From: Anaerotruncus sp. MC2020
GTDB taxonomy: Bacteria; Bacillota; Clostridia; Oscillospirales; Ruminococcaceae
Direction: 5' to 3'
Length of the DNA stretch: 64,000 nucleotides
NCBI GenBank assembly: GCA_000701945.1
Contig: KL370840.1
Span: forward strand, 1,082,709-1,146,708
Both the position numbers and the translations under genes were made by a program. Below, one piece after another: positions 23,470-32,650 of this stretch (position 1 is the first letter of the stretch; each line of letters opens with the position of its first letter). Below the pieces are notes generated by a model. It was not told the DNA's origin, did no database searches, and saw only the letters and a program-made list of their open reading frames with translations.

Positions 23470-25464
23470 TTATTCAGCGTCCTCGGCAGGAGCTTCCTCA
23501 GCGGGAGCCTCCTCGTCGGCTGCGTCCTCAGCGTCCTCAAGGAGAGCGCGGATAGAAATGCTTATTCTCTTGGACTCCTCGTCGATGTCGATGATCTTAA
23601 CGTTAACCTCATCGCCTACTGTGAGGATATCCTTTACATTGTCGACCTTCTTGTCAGCTATCTGAGAGATGTGGATAAGTCCGTCAACTCCGTCGATTAT
23701 CTGAGCAAATGCGCCGAAGCTTGTGATAGATACGATAGTAGCCTTAACTACATCGCCTACGTGGTACTTCGAGAGGAATACCTCCCAAGGATTGTCCTCT
23801 GCCTTCTTGAAGCCGAGGGAGATGCGGTTCTCCTCGCGGTTGAGGTCCTTGATGTATACCTCGATAGTGTCGCCTACGTTTACGACCTCGCTCGGGTGCT
23901 TGATACGCTTCCATGAGAGCTCGGAGATGTGTACCATACCGTCGATGCCGCCGAGGTCAACGAATGCACCGAAGCTTGTGAGAGACTTTACCTTGCCTGT
24001 GAATGTCTGGCCTACCTCGGCAGACTCCCAGAACTTAGCTCTTGCCTCTTCCTTCTTAGCACTGTCAACGTCCTTGATGGAGCCGACTGCTCTCTTCTTG
24101 CCGCCCTCTTCAACTTCCTTGATCTTGAACTGTACCTTCTGCTTGTTGAGCTGCTCGAGGTCTGTACCTCTTGCAAGGCCTGTCTGTGAAGCGGGGATGA
24201 ATACTCTTACACCGAGATAGTTTACGATAACGCCCTTGTTTACGATGCGTGTTACTGTGCCCTCGAGGACTGTGCCCTCTTCCTTAGCCTTGACGATAGT
24301 GTCATAGCCTGCCTGCTCGTCTACCTTTCTCTTGGAAAGAGCAGCTGTGCCGTCAGCGTCGTTTACCTTGACTACGATGAGGTCTATCTCATCGCCTACG
24401 GATACGATATCCTCGGGCTTCTTGGAAGGATCGTCTGTGAGATCCTCGAGCTTTACGTAGCCTGTATGCTTAGTGCCGAGGTCTACAGTGATCTCTGCAT
24501 TGTCGATACCTACAACGATACCCTTAACTTTCTCTCCTGTATGTATTTTTTTGAATGATTCGTCGAGCGCCTGAGCGAAATCGATCTCCTCATCCGAGTT
24601 TGCTGTGAGATTTACATTCTCTGTCATAGTGGTTTGTACCTCCTTGATTATATATGCGGGAGTAGATGCACCTGCTGTGATGCCTATCCTGCCCGCACAG
24701 GGCAGCTTCAAAGATGAAAGCTCGTCCGAATTTTCTATGTGATACGTCTTGCAGTACCTGCTGCACACCTCATACAGCTTGACTGTATTCGAGCTGTGTC
24801 TGCCTCCTACAACTATCATGATGTCAGAACTCTTTGCGAGCTCAGCCGCGTCTGACTGTCTTGTATCAGTCGCATTGCAGATTGTATCGAATATAACAAT
24901 ATCGGGATCGTCTTTGGGGATCACCTTTAAACACTCTTCCCATACTACTATATTATACGTTGTTTGCGCGACAAATGCAAGCCTTTTTCCCAAAAAATTA
25001 TCATTTTTTTCAAAAAGGTGTTTTAGCTCAAAGTTATCCTTGAACACATAATAATTTTGGTCACAATGTCCAATGATACCCTGTATCTCGGGGTGGTTCA
25101 CGTCCCCCGCGATGAGGATAAGGAAGCCCTCCTTCGTTTTTTCGGCTACGATGCGGTGTATCTTCGACACGAAAGGACAGGTCGCATCAAGCATACGGTT
25201 GCCCTTCGCCTCTATCTGCTCGTAGACGTCCCTGCCGACTCCGTGCGAACGGATAACGACCGTCTCGTCGGGCTGGAGCTCGTCTACCGAGTCGATGACC
25301 CTCGCTCCCCTCGACTTCATGTCGTCCACGACGTCCTGATTGTGGATTATCGGTCCCAGCGTCGCGACCTTCGAGTTCTTCTCGAGCTCGTTGTATACCA
25401 TTTTCACGGCTCTGTCAACGCCGAAGCAGAAGCCTGCCGACTTCGCTACAGTGACTTCACGCAT
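23470..25464 (-). CDS. ispH: HMB-PP reductase fused to S1 RNA-binding domains (IspH-S1)
   Basis: Bifunctional protein of 664 residues. The N-terminal part (about 1-285) is IspH, the 4Fe-4S enzyme that makes IPP and DMAPP in the last step of the non-mevalonate pathway: cysteines are visible in AGFCFGV, DATCPFVSK and DTICNATDTRQ. The C-terminal part (about 310-645) has four S1 repeats, for example SLTSFGAFVDLGGIDGMVHISEL, and an acidic tail, as in ribosomal protein S1. This fusion is a known feature of Clostridia. The ATG at 25464 follows AAGGAGG, and the gene overlaps the end of plsC by eight bases (ATGCGTGA). Confidence 0.96.
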   Translation of the reverse strand: MREVTVAKSAGFCFGVDRAVKMVYNELEKNSKVATLGPIIHNQDVVDDMKSRGARVIDSVDELQPDETVVIRSHGVGRDVYEQIEAKGNRMLDATCPFVSKIHRIVAEKTKEGFLILIAGDVNHPEIQGIIGHCDQNYYVFKDNFELKHLFEKNDNFLGKRLAFVAQTTYNIVVWEECLKVIPKDDPDIVIFDTICNATDTRQSDAAELAKSSDIMIVVGGRHSSNTVKLYEVCSRYCKTYHIENSDELSSLKLPCAGRIGITAGASTPAYIIKEVQTTMTENVNLTANSDEEIDFAQALDESFKKIHTGEKVKGIVVGIDNAEITVDLGTKHTGYVKLEDLTDDPSKKPEDIVSVGDEIDLIVVKVNDADGTAALSKRKVDEQAGYDTIVKAKEEGTVLEGTVTRIVNKGVIVNYLGVRVFIPASQTGLARGTDLEQLNKQKVQFKIKEVEEGGKKRAVGSIKDVDSAKKEEARAKFWESAEVGQTFTGKVKSLTSFGAFVDLGGIDGMVHISELSWKRIKHPSEVVNVGDTIEVYIKDLNREENRISLGFKKAEDNPWEVFLSKYHVGDVVKATIVSITSFGAFAQIIDGVDGLIHISQIADKKVDNVKDILTVGDEVNVKIIDIDEESKRISISIRALLEDAEDAADEEAPAEEAPAEDAE

Positions 25465-26086
25465 TGTCTGTTTCCTCCTTGTTTTCGGGCTTTGGTGCTT
25501 CCTCAACGAGCTCCTTGATGTCCGCCATATAGCGGTTCTTCAGCTTCACGAGCTGACGCGGGTTCGGCTCGTCGGCGGGCTCGACATAGTCCTTCGGGTC
25601 TATCGGCTTGCCGAACTTGACCGTCACCCTCGTGCGGAATTTCAGCTTGTCACCAAATACGATGCCAACGGGCACTATCCTGCGGTCTGCCTTCGCGGCG
25701 ATGAGTGCCGCGCCCGAGTGTCCGCGTCCGACCTTGCCGTCCTTGGAACGCGTGCCCTCGGGGAATATCATGAGGCTCCTGCCGCTGTGGAGCCTGTCTA
25801 TCGCCGTCTCGATGACCGCCATATCACCCTTGCCGCGCGATACGGGGAAGGCTCCGAGCGTGCGTATCAGCCACGCGAACAACTTGTTCTGAAAGAGCTC
25901 CTCCTTCGCCATGAAGGCGTACTTGCCGACAGCTCCGCAGCCGAGAAGCGGCGGGTCTGCGTTGGAGCGGTGGTTCGAGGCGTAGATGACCTCCTCGCCG
26001 CGCGGGATATTTTCCCTGCCCTCGTAGTGCAGGTTGTATATTATGCGGAAAAACAGCCGCACAAAGAATTTCGCGATATAATACAT
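25457..26086 (-). CDS. plsC: 1-acyl-sn-glycerol-3-phosphate acyltransferase
   Basis: Membrane-associated acyltransferase making phosphatidic acid. The 209 residues carry the NHRSNADPP (HxxxxD) motif at about 36-44 and FPEGTRS at about 102-108, the two signature blocks. The start at 26086 (MYYIAKFFVRL) was chosen because it gives the normal N-terminal hydrophobic segment, is preceded by AAGGACTGAGCAG, and begins four bases after the previous stop. An in-frame upstream extension lies inside the GNAT gene and is not real. Order cmk-GNAT-plsC-ispH is a classic clostridial operon. Confidence 0.95.
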   Translation of the reverse strand: MYYIAKFFVRLFFRIIYNLHYEGRENIPRGEEVIYASNHRSNADPPLLGCGAVGKYAFMAKEELFQNKLFAWLIRTLGAFPVSRGKGDMAVIETAIDRLHSGRSLMIFPEGTRSKDGKVGRGHSGAALIAAKADRRIVPVGIVFGDKLKFRTRVTVKFGKPIDPKDYVEPADEPNPRQLVKLKNRYMADIKELVEEAPKPENKEETDNA

Positions 26087-26090
26087 CTGC

Positions 26091-26537
26091 TCAGTCCTTC
26101 CTGATGTGTTTTGCCATCCTGAAGCGGTTCTCCTCCTCATCGGTGACGGCATAGCCGAACCGCTGATACAGATACCTCGCCGCTGTGTTCGAGCGTTCAA
26201 CGTGCAGTACCGCTTCGGGCACATTGCTGTCCGCCGCGTACCGCTCCGCAAACTTTATCAGCTTCGTCCCGATGCCCATGCCGCGGTATTTCTCCGTCAC
26301 GGACAGGTCGTCGAGATAGACGAAGTCATGGTGAAGCTCGACAGAAACATAGCCGACAACGTTCTCCTTTGCCACCGCAACGTATATCACGTCTCCGCCG
26401 CCGAAGAATTTGTCGAGGTAGCCGTTCTCATAGCCCTCGGTCTCGTCGTCGCCGACGCTCGCGAGCATCTCCTCGAACAGCCGCTCTATCGCGGGCTTGT
26501 CGTTCGGGACGGCTCTTCTGTACGTAACGTTGTACAT
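26091..26537 (-). CDS. GNAT family N-acetyltransferase
   Basis: A 148-residue acetyltransferase. The acetyl-CoA loop is in LSVTEKYRGMGIGTKLIKFA (R/Q-x-x-G-x-G/A type), followed by VERSNTAARYLYQRFGY, the C-terminal helix typical of the fold. The substrate cannot be predicted. It overlaps the cmk stop by one base (TGATG) and precedes plsC by four bases, so it is translated as part of this operon. The adjacent genes do not suggest a specific acceptor. Confidence 0.9.
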   Translation of the reverse strand: MYNVTYRRAVPNDKPAIERLFEEMLASVGDDETEGYENGYLDKFFGGGDVIYVAVAKENVVGYVSVELHHDFVYLDDLSVTEKYRGMGIGTKLIKFAERYAADSNVPEAVLHVERSNTAARYLYQRFGYAVTDEEENRFRMAKHIRKD

Positions 26538-27199
26538 CAGCCTATCTTGCTCTCGATGACCTTGACGATAGCCTCCGCCGACTCCTCAAGGTTCAGCGTT
26601 GTCGTGTCGACGAGGACGGCGTCCTCAGCCTGCCTGAGCGGCGATATCTCGCGGTGCATATCGGCGTAGTCGCGCTTGATGATGTCCTGTAATATCTCCT
26701 CATACGGCGGGCAGTCGGGCTTCTCCGCAAGCTCCTTGTAGCGGCGGTTAGCGCGCTCCTCTGCGGAGGCTGTGAGGAATATCTTCACGTCAGCATTCGG
26801 CAGGACTACCGTGCCGATGTCGCGTCCGTCCATGATAATGTTGTTCTCGCGGGCTATCTTCTGCTGTGTCTCGAAGAGGTAGGCTCTTACCGCGGGTATC
26901 GCCGACGTCCTCGAAGCCGCCATCGAGATAGCGGGAGTGCGTATCAGGTCGGAAACGTCCCTGTCTCCGAGGAATACGCGCTGAGCGCCGTCCACGAAGC
27001 GGAGCGATACGTCTGCCTTTGCGAGGGACTTCTCGATGTCCTCGTCAGCGATGTTGTTCTCGGTGATATAGAGAGCTACCGTGCGGTAGAGCGCGCCCGT
27101 GTCCACGTAGATGTAGCCGAGCTTTGCCGATACCATTTTTGCAATTGTGCTCTTGCCTGCGCCCGCAGGTCCGTCGATAGCGATGTTGATTGTCTTCAT
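26537..27199 (-). CDS. cmk: Cytidylate kinase
   Basis: Phosphorylates CMP and dCMP with ATP. The 220 residues have the P-loop IDGPAGAGKSTIAKM (about 8-22), YIYVDTGALYR, the (D)GRDIGTVVLPNAD block and R-rich lid region ERANRRYKEL. GGAGG lies eight bases upstream of the ATG. First gene of cmk-GNAT-plsC-ispH. Confidence 0.97.
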   Translation of the reverse strand: MKTINIAIDGPAGAGKSTIAKMVSAKLGYIYVDTGALYRTVALYITENNIADEDIEKSLAKADVSLRFVDGAQRVFLGDRDVSDLIRTPAISMAASRTSAIPAVRAYLFETQQKIARENNIIMDGRDIGTVVLPNADVKIFLTASAEERANRRYKELAEKPDCPPYEEILQDIIKRDYADMHREISPLRQAEDAVLVDTTTLNLEESAEAIVKVIESKIG

Positions 27200-27230
27200 G
27201 ATGTTTTCCTCCGATTTTGTTGTTTATTAT

Positions 27231-27297
27231 GTAGGGGACGGCGTCCTCGACGTCCCGCATATTCATTTTTTGACGGGCGAGCGGAACTCGCCCCTAC
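27231..27297. repeat. Palindromic repeat upstream of cmk
   Basis: GTAGGGGACGGCGTCC with CGACGTCCC, then a full copy of the GGGCGAG ... CTCGCCCC palindrome (27275-27297). It fills most of the 100-base gap between cmk and the next gene. Confidence 0.75.
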
Positions 27298-27299
27298 GC

Positions 27300-27830
27300 T
27301 CACTGCTTTGCTTCAAGCAGTCCCTTCACGGAAACTGCAAGGTCGGCGAGTATCGCTCCCGACGCGAACACCGAAAAGCCGATACATACGGCTTTCGGGA
27401 GCTTGTCGCAGAGCTTCCCCGACAGCGGGTGAAGCCAGAAGAAATACCCGACCGCCAGTATGCCGAATATCGCGCTCGAGATAAGGCTCGAGCGGTCCTG
27501 TATCGAGCCCCACCAGCCCTCGTACGTCCAGAACTGCCTGTGGAAGATGAACTCCAGCAGGTACGAGGCTCCGAGCTCGAATGCAGTAGTCACCACCGCC
27601 GAGAATATGAATACGAACAGCGGGTGCCTGTCACGCTCGCCGAGCATGGCGAGCAGTATGAACGCTCCCACGGCGTATATCGGTACTATCGGCAGGTGAA
27701 GTATGCCGCGGTTGACGAAATGGTGATAGAGTATCCAAACACAGGTGACCTCATAGACCCAACCGAAAAGTCCGGCGACTATAAATTCAAATACATAGCG
27801 GAATATCCGCTGCCATAGCTCTCTTTTCAT
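27300..27830 (-). CDS. Multi-pass membrane protein, putative ABC transporter permease family (PF06541-like)
   Basis: A 176-residue protein with about five membrane segments. The N-terminal FEFIVAGLFGWVYEVTCVWIL and the segment HLPIVPIYAVGAFILL fit the small clostridial membrane family annotated as putative ABC transporter permease (CmpB-like). A distant relative, also of this type, is at 48682-49059. The start at 27830 was chosen for the GTGAGGCGCGT ribosome site and because it lies eight bases beyond the stop of the upstream flavoprotein gene. Function unknown. Confidence 0.75.
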   Translation of the reverse strand: MKRELWQRIFRYVFEFIVAGLFGWVYEVTCVWILYHHFVNRGILHLPIVPIYAVGAFILLAMLGERDRHPLFVFIFSAVVTTAFELGASYLLEFIFHRQFWTYEGWWGSIQDRSSLISSAIFGILAVGYFFWLHPLSGKLCDKLPKAVCIGFSVFASGAILADLAVSVKGLLEAKQ

Positions 27831-27837
27831 ACGCGCC

Positions 27838-29055
27838 TCACAGATAAAGCGCCGCCGCATATGCGGTCGAGAACGCTATTTGCAGATTGAAGCCGCCCGT
27901 GTAGGCGTCGACGTCTATGACCTCTCCCGCGAAGAAAAGTCCGCGGCAGAGCTTCGATTCCATTGTCTTCGGGTCTATCTCCTTCACGGAGACGCCGCCG
28001 CTCGTGACGATAGCCTCGTCTATCGGTCGGAAGCCCGATATCCTCACGGGGAACGCCTTTATCAGCTCCCCGAGGCGCCGCCTCTGCTCCTTCGTTATGC
28101 CGTTGACCTTCTGCTCGGGCGCTATCCCCGACAGCCTCACGACTACGGGTATCAGCTTCGCGGGCAGCAGCTTGCGTATGCCGTTGATGAAGTCGCGGTT
28201 GAGGTTCTCGGCGAAGTCACGCTGTATCCGCGCGTCGAGCTGCTCGGGTGTGAGCGCGGGCTTGAGGTCGATGACGAGCCTGTACCGATTCGGCTGCATA
28301 TCGCGGATATGGCTGCTCGCGCTCAGCACGAGCGGACCGCTCACGCCGAAATGGGTGAACAGCATCTCGCCGAGCTCCGAGAATATGCGCTTGTCGCCGT
28401 CATACAGCGAGAGCGTGACGTTTCTCAGTGAGAGCCCCATCATCTCTGCGCAGTATTTGTCAGGCGAGACGAGCGGCACAAGGCTCGGCTTCAGCTCCGT
28501 GACGGTGTGCCCCGCACTCTCCGCGAGGGTGTAGCCGTCGCCTGTCGAGCCCGTATTCGGGTAGGACTTGCCTCCGCACGCGATGAGCACGCTCCCGCTG
28601 CGGTATTCCTCGCCGCCTGCCCTGACTCCGACGCACGCGCCGTCCTCGATGATGAGGGAGCTCACGCGCCTGTGTATTATCTTCACGCCGAGCTGTTTCA
28701 GCTCGTGTCCGAACGCCGCAACGATGTCCTCGGCGTTGTCGCTGACAGGGAAAACGCGGTTGCCGCGCTCCGTTTTCAACGGTACGCCGAGCTCCTCGAA
28801 AAAGCTCTTGGTCTCGTCCGCGCCGAACATCGAAAACGCACTGTACATGAACCGCGGATTTGTCGGTATATTGCGGAGATGCTCCTCGGTCGGGGAGTCG
28901 TTGGTGACGTTGCACCTGCCCTTGCCCGTGATGCGGAGCTTCCGCCCGATGTTGTCGTTTTTCTCGAAAAGCAGAACGGTCTTGCCGTATCGCGCCGCGC
29001 AGACTGCCGCCATGCAGCCCGCAGCTCCGCCGCCTATTATAATAGTATCAGTCAT
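27838..29055 (-). CDS. BaiN-like NAD(P)/FAD-dependent oxidoreductase (HI0933 family)
   Basis: A 405-residue flavoprotein. The N terminus TDTIIIGGGAAGCMAAV is a Rossmann FAD-binding motif; GRKLRITGKGRCNVTN, GKSYPNTGSTGDGY, and the C-terminal GLFFAGEVIDVDAYTGGFNLQIAFSTA are hallmarks of this family. Members have no agreed substrate; the clostridial BaiN relative acts on bile acids, but this cannot be assumed here. It overlaps the DUF3006 gene by eight bases. Confidence 0.93.
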   Translation of the reverse strand: MTDTIIIGGGAAGCMAAVCAARYGKTVLLFEKNDNIGRKLRITGKGRCNVTNDSPTEEHLRNIPTNPRFMYSAFSMFGADETKSFFEELGVPLKTERGNRVFPVSDNAEDIVAAFGHELKQLGVKIIHRRVSSLIIEDGACVGVRAGGEEYRSGSVLIACGGKSYPNTGSTGDGYTLAESAGHTVTELKPSLVPLVSPDKYCAEMMGLSLRNVTLSLYDGDKRIFSELGEMLFTHFGVSGPLVLSASSHIRDMQPNRYRLVIDLKPALTPEQLDARIQRDFAENLNRDFINGIRKLLPAKLIPVVVRLSGIAPEQKVNGITKEQRRRLGELIKAFPVRISGFRPIDEAIVTSGGVSVKEIDPKTMESKLCRGLFFAGEVIDVDAYTGGFNLQIAFSTAYAAALYL

Positions 29056-29263
29056 CTTCGCCCGTCAGCAGCTTGTGCAGCCTGTCGCGCACCTCCGTGC
29101 GCAGGTCGTCGGTCGCGGCACGGTCGACGGAATAGCCGCCGTTGCTGTAGGTCACGGCGTCGCCCTCGCGAGCCGAGCTCGGGAGATGTGCGCGGTGTAT
29201 ACTGACCATGCCCTCGTCAGTCTCGAGCACGGCGTAGTCGCCCTCAAACCTGTCGATTATCAT
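29048..29263 (-). CDS. DUF3006 family protein
   Basis: A 71-residue protein starting MIIDRFEGDYAVLE, which matches the DUF3006 pattern (a small beta domain, D-R-F-E-G-x-x-A-V-L-E). AAAGGAGAAGCAG precedes the ATG at 29263; an upstream in-frame extension lies within the metallo-hydrolase gene. It overlaps that gene by four bases (ATGA). DUF3006 genes are commonly coupled to ComEC-like hydrolases. Molecular role unknown. Confidence 0.85.
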   Translation of the reverse strand: MIIDRFEGDYAVLETDEGMVSIHRAHLPSSAREGDAVTYSNGGYSVDRAATDDLRTEVRDRLHKLLTGEDD

Positions 29264-30237
29264 CTGCTTCTCCTTTCCGCCGTGACGTTCAGCGAGCTGC
29301 CGTCCGACGTGATAACTATGCTTCCGCACAGGTCGGTGCGGTAGATATTGTCAGTGTATGCCGAGAGCCGCCTTATCACGGAGTCGGTCGGGTGTCCGTA
29401 GGCGTTGCCCGCTCCGCACGATATGACCGCCGTATCGGGACGTATCACATTGAGAAAAGCCGCCGTGCTCGACGAGCTGCTCCCGTGGTGACCGACCTTG
29501 TACACGTTCATTTTGCCGAGCCGTCCGCCGCCGAGCATTTCCTGCTCCGCGACGCCCTCGGCGTCTCCCGTGAAGATGAAGCTCTCGCTTCCGTGCCGCA
29601 GGACTATGCCCACGGAGTAGTTGTTGATATCCTCGTACTTCTTGCTGTTCGGGGCGACTATCTCGCAGTGAGCGTCGCCGACCGTGAACTCGCTCCCCGT
29701 GACAGCCTCCGTCAGCTTCACGCCGTGCCTCTCGGCAGCGTCGAGAAAGCGCAGGAAGTATGAGGTCGTGGGGATATCCTCGTCGTCGAGGTGCGGGATA
29801 ATGAACTCCCCTATCCCGAACTCTTCGATTATCCTGTCCATTCCGCCCATGTGGTCGGAGTGCGGATGCGTGCCGACGACGTAGTCGAGCTGCCGTATGC
29901 CCATATCCTGTAGATACGCGACCGCCCTCGCGGACTCGTCAGCCTCGCCGCAGTCGATGAGCATATTCTGCCCGCCCGCGGCTATGTATATGCAGTCGCC
30001 CTGCCCGACGTCGATGAAGTGTACCTGTAATTCGCCCTCTGCGGGGTATACAGGCTGCTTCGGGATGAACGTCAGCGCGAGGCATACCGCGATAATAACT
30101 ATGAAAAACAGGCTCAGTGCTTTTTGCCGCCTGTTCCTTTCCTTCCGCCTTGCTTTGACCTCGCGGCGGAGCTCCTTGAAGAGCCGTTCCCTGTCCTGTG
30201 TGATGTCCTTCGGTCGGGAGCGTCTTTTTTCTGCCAA
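29260..30237 (-). CDS. ComEC/Rec2-like metallo-beta-lactamase fold hydrolase
   Basis: Membrane-anchored extracellular hydrolase of 325 residues. A basic N-terminal region is followed by one helix (ALSLFFIVIIAVCLALTFIP, about 40-59) and the metallo-beta-lactamase domain: VHFIDVGQGDCIYI, THPHSDHMGG (HxHxDH metal site), FIFTGDAEG and KVGHHGSS. Similar stand-alone domains are related to the ComEC nuclease domain. The only upstream in-frame start is TTG at 30237 with a weak site (GGTGACAGGCG), so it overlaps the YgiQ gene by 124 bases. Confidence 0.88.
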   Translation of the reverse strand: MAEKRRSRPKDITQDRERLFKELRREVKARRKERNRRQKALSLFFIVIIAVCLALTFIPKQPVYPAEGELQVHFIDVGQGDCIYIAAGGQNMLIDCGEADESARAVAYLQDMGIRQLDYVVGTHPHSDHMGGMDRIIEEFGIGEFIIPHLDDEDIPTTSYFLRFLDAAERHGVKLTEAVTGSEFTVGDAHCEIVAPNSKKYEDINNYSVGIVLRHGSESFIFTGDAEGVAEQEMLGGGRLGKMNVYKVGHHGSSSSSTAAFLNVIRPDTAVISCGAGNAYGHPTDSVIRRLSAYTDNIYRTDLCGSIVITSDGSSLNVTAERRSR

Positions 30238-32045
30238 CGCCTGTCACCGCCCTTCACGTCCTCGACGAGGCACTTCGGCGACGAGCCGATGAGGTCGTAC
30301 CGCCCCGCCTTTTTCAGCGCCTCAAGCACTATCTCCCTGTTCTGCGGTCGGAAGTATTGCAGCAAAGCACGCTGCATAGCCTTCTCCTTCGGAGTCTTCG
30401 GCACGTATACCTTTTCCATTGTATACGGGTCGAGCTCGGTATAGAACATCGCCGTCGATATCGTACCAGGTGTGGGATAGAAGTCCTGCACCTGCTCGGG
30501 GCGGATGTGGTTGTCGCGCAGGAAGAGCGCGAGCTCTATCGCCTCGCTCAGCGTACTGCCCGGGTGCGAGGACATAAGGTACGGCACGAGGTACTGCTCC
30601 TTGCCCATGCCCTTGGTTATCTCGTAGAATCGCTTCTGGAACGCCTTGTACGCCTCAATGTGGGGCTTGCCCATTTTGTCGAGCACCACCGCTGAGCAGT
30701 GCTCGGGCGCGACCTTCAGCTGTCCGCTTACGTGGTGCTTTATCAGCTCGCGCATGAACTCGTCGTTCTTGTCCTCCATGAGGTAGTCGTAGCGTATGCC
30801 CGAGCGTATGAACACGCGCTTCACGCCCTTGACCTGCCTTATCTTGCGGAGCATAGCGAGATACTCGCTGTGGTCGACCTGCAATGCGGGACACGGAGTC
30901 GGCGCGAGGCACTTCTTGCCCATGCACAAGCCCTTGCTGAGCTGTTTCTCGCAGGAAGTGTGACGGAAGTTCGCCGTCGGGCCTCCGACGTCATGGATAT
31001 AGCCCTTGAAATCTGGCATTTTCGTGATGCGCTCCGCCTCCGCGAGGACGGATTCCTCACTGCGGACGGTCACTCTCCGCCCCTGATGAAGCGCAATGGA
31101 ACAGAAGTTGCAGTAGCCGAAACAGCCGCGGTTGTGGGTGATAGAGAAGCGCACCTCCTCTATGCCCGGGACACCGCCCTGCGCCTCGTAGGACGGGTGT
31201 ATCTGCCGCGTGTAGGGCAGGCTGTATATGTAGTCGAGCTCCTCGGTCGTGAGGCTGAGGGCTGGCGGATTCTGCACCAGCATGAGCTTGCCGTGACGCT
31301 GGATTATCGTCTTGCCGTAGACCTCGTCCTGCCAGTCATACTGTATCTTTACCGCCTTTGCGTATTCGGTCTTGCTGTCGCGCACCTGCTCGAAGGACGG
31401 GCACTGTGCCGCTCCGAGGGGAGTGTTCACAGGCTCGGTGAGGTAGCACGTGCCGCGGATATCGTGCATATCGTGTATGCTCTCCCCTGCCGCAAAGCGC
31501 TCGCACATCTCGCGTATCTGGTGCTCGCCCATACCGTACATGAGGAGGTCAGCGCCGCTGTCCACGAGTACGGACGGGCGCACCGCGTCGTCCCAGTAGT
31601 CGTAGTGGGCAAAGCGGCGGAGGGAAGCCTCCAGTCCGCCGATGACTATCGGCACGTCACCGAAGTATTCGCGGAGCTTCTGACAGTAGACGATTGCCGC
31701 TCTGTCAGGGCGCTTGCCTGCAACTCCGCCCGCGGAGTACGCGTCGTCGGAGCGCTTCCTCTTGGCGGCGGTGTAGTGCGCCACCATGGAGTCGATATTG
31801 CCCGCCGTCACAAGGAAGGCATACCTCGGAGCGCCGAATCGGCGGAAGTCCCTGTCGGTATGCCAGTCGGGCTGAGCGATGATACCGACCGTGAATCCGA
31901 GTGCCTCGACAAGGCGCGTGATTATAGCCGCGCCAAAGCTCGGGTGGTCAACGTAGGCGTCGCCCGTTATGTATATGAAGTCGAACTGCTCAATGCCGAG
32001 CTCGTCCATCTCCTTTTTAGTCGTCGGTAAGAAGCCCTCGTACAA
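30114..32045 (-). CDS. YgiQ family radical SAM protein
   Basis: A 643-residue UPF0313/YgiQ radical SAM enzyme of unknown reaction. Seen: N-terminal FLPTTKKEMDELG, GLEASLRRFAHYDYWDD, the 4Fe-4S motif CFGYCNFC (about residue 321), PTANF, and C-terminal FYPTPGTISTAMFYT and RDLIG-like segment. The tail (about 610-643) is basic and Gly/Ser-rich. TTG at 32045 was chosen because AAAGGCGGTG lies five bases upstream; a GTG at 32063 has no ribosome site. Its 3' end overlaps the following gene by 124 bases, unusually long. Confidence 0.9.
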   Translation of the reverse strand: MYEGFLPTTKKEMDELGIEQFDFIYITGDAYVDHPSFGAAIITRLVEALGFTVGIIAQPDWHTDRDFRRFGAPRYAFLVTAGNIDSMVAHYTAAKRKRSDDAYSAGGVAGKRPDRAAIVYCQKLREYFGDVPIVIGGLEASLRRFAHYDYWDDAVRPSVLVDSGADLLMYGMGEHQIREMCERFAAGESIHDMHDIRGTCYLTEPVNTPLGAAQCPSFEQVRDSKTEYAKAVKIQYDWQDEVYGKTIIQRHGKLMLVQNPPALSLTTEELDYIYSLPYTRQIHPSYEAQGGVPGIEEVRFSITHNRGCFGYCNFCSIALHQGRRVTVRSEESVLAEAERITKMPDFKGYIHDVGGPTANFRHTSCEKQLSKGLCMGKKCLAPTPCPALQVDHSEYLAMLRKIRQVKGVKRVFIRSGIRYDYLMEDKNDEFMRELIKHHVSGQLKVAPEHCSAVVLDKMGKPHIEAYKAFQKRFYEITKGMGKEQYLVPYLMSSHPGSTLSEAIELALFLRDNHIRPEQVQDFYPTPGTISTAMFYTELDPYTMEKVYVPKTPKEKAMQRALLQYFRPQNREIVLEALKKAGRYDLIGSSPKCLVEDVKGGDRRWQKKDAPDRRTSHRTGNGSSRSSAARSKQGGRKGTGGKKH

Positions 32046-32088
32046 GGTATCACCGCCTTTCACTTACAATTTGATTGCTTGGCGCCGC

Positions 32089-32646
32089 TTATAGTTGATA
32101 GTTGTTTTCCACTACCATAGTAATGAGTATCACAACATTGAACATCATGAACACCGCCGAAATAGCAACATTTCGCCAGAATGCGAGCGAGGACACGCAC
32201 TCCTGACAGAGTATCACGCGCTTCTCCTCGGGGACTGCCATACTGCCCATTCTGCTCGTCACCTCGGCAAGCTCGCGCAGGAGCGCCAGCGTCTCCGCCT
32301 CGTCGGGACGGAGCATACCCATTGCCTCCTTGTTCTGGAGGTCCTCCATGATGATGTCGCCTGTATCGGGCTCAGCCTTGTCGGGCACCAGTATGTCCAC
32401 GCTCTTGCCAGCAACCAGCTTCTTCGCCGCGTGGCAGGTCGTGGTTATCTTGTATGTGAAGCAATTCTCGGCAAGCACAATGAGCTCGTATGCCCTGTCG
32501 CCCATGAGCGTGACCGTCCTGTGAGACGTCACCTTCGCCGACATCTTCTGTGTGTGCTCACGGTAGAACTTGCGCTTCCTGTACGCGCCGAACGCCGCCA
32601 GCGCCGCAAAAAGCGCCGCTATACCGCAGAATATGACCAACAGCAT
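32089..32646 (-). CDS. Membrane protein of unknown function
   Basis: A 185-residue protein with a hydrophobic N terminus (MLLVIFCGIAALFAALAAFGAY), a central soluble region of about 130 residues reminiscent of a small beta barrel (VTSHRTVTLMGDRAYELIVLAE ... KSVDILVPDKAEP) as in DUF3592-like proteins, and a C-terminal helix (NVAISAVFMMFNVVILITMVV). AGGAGGATTGATAAT precedes the ATG; the site lies at the very end of ftsK, four bases away, so the genes are coupled. No family assigned. Confidence 0.75.
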   Translation of the reverse strand: MLLVIFCGIAALFAALAAFGAYRKRKFYREHTQKMSAKVTSHRTVTLMGDRAYELIVLAENCFTYKITTTCHAAKKLVAGKSVDILVPDKAEPDTGDIIMEDLQNKEAMGMLRPDEAETLALLRELAEVTSRMGSMAVPEEKRVILCQECVSSLAFWRNVAISAVFMMFNVVILITMVVENNYQL

Positions 32647-32650
32647 ATTA

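Noticed and set aside
25457..26251. Longer start for plsC at 26251
   Set aside because: The extra 55 codons overlap the GNAT gene and contain no acyltransferase sequence; the start at 26086 has a ribosome site and a normal N terminus.
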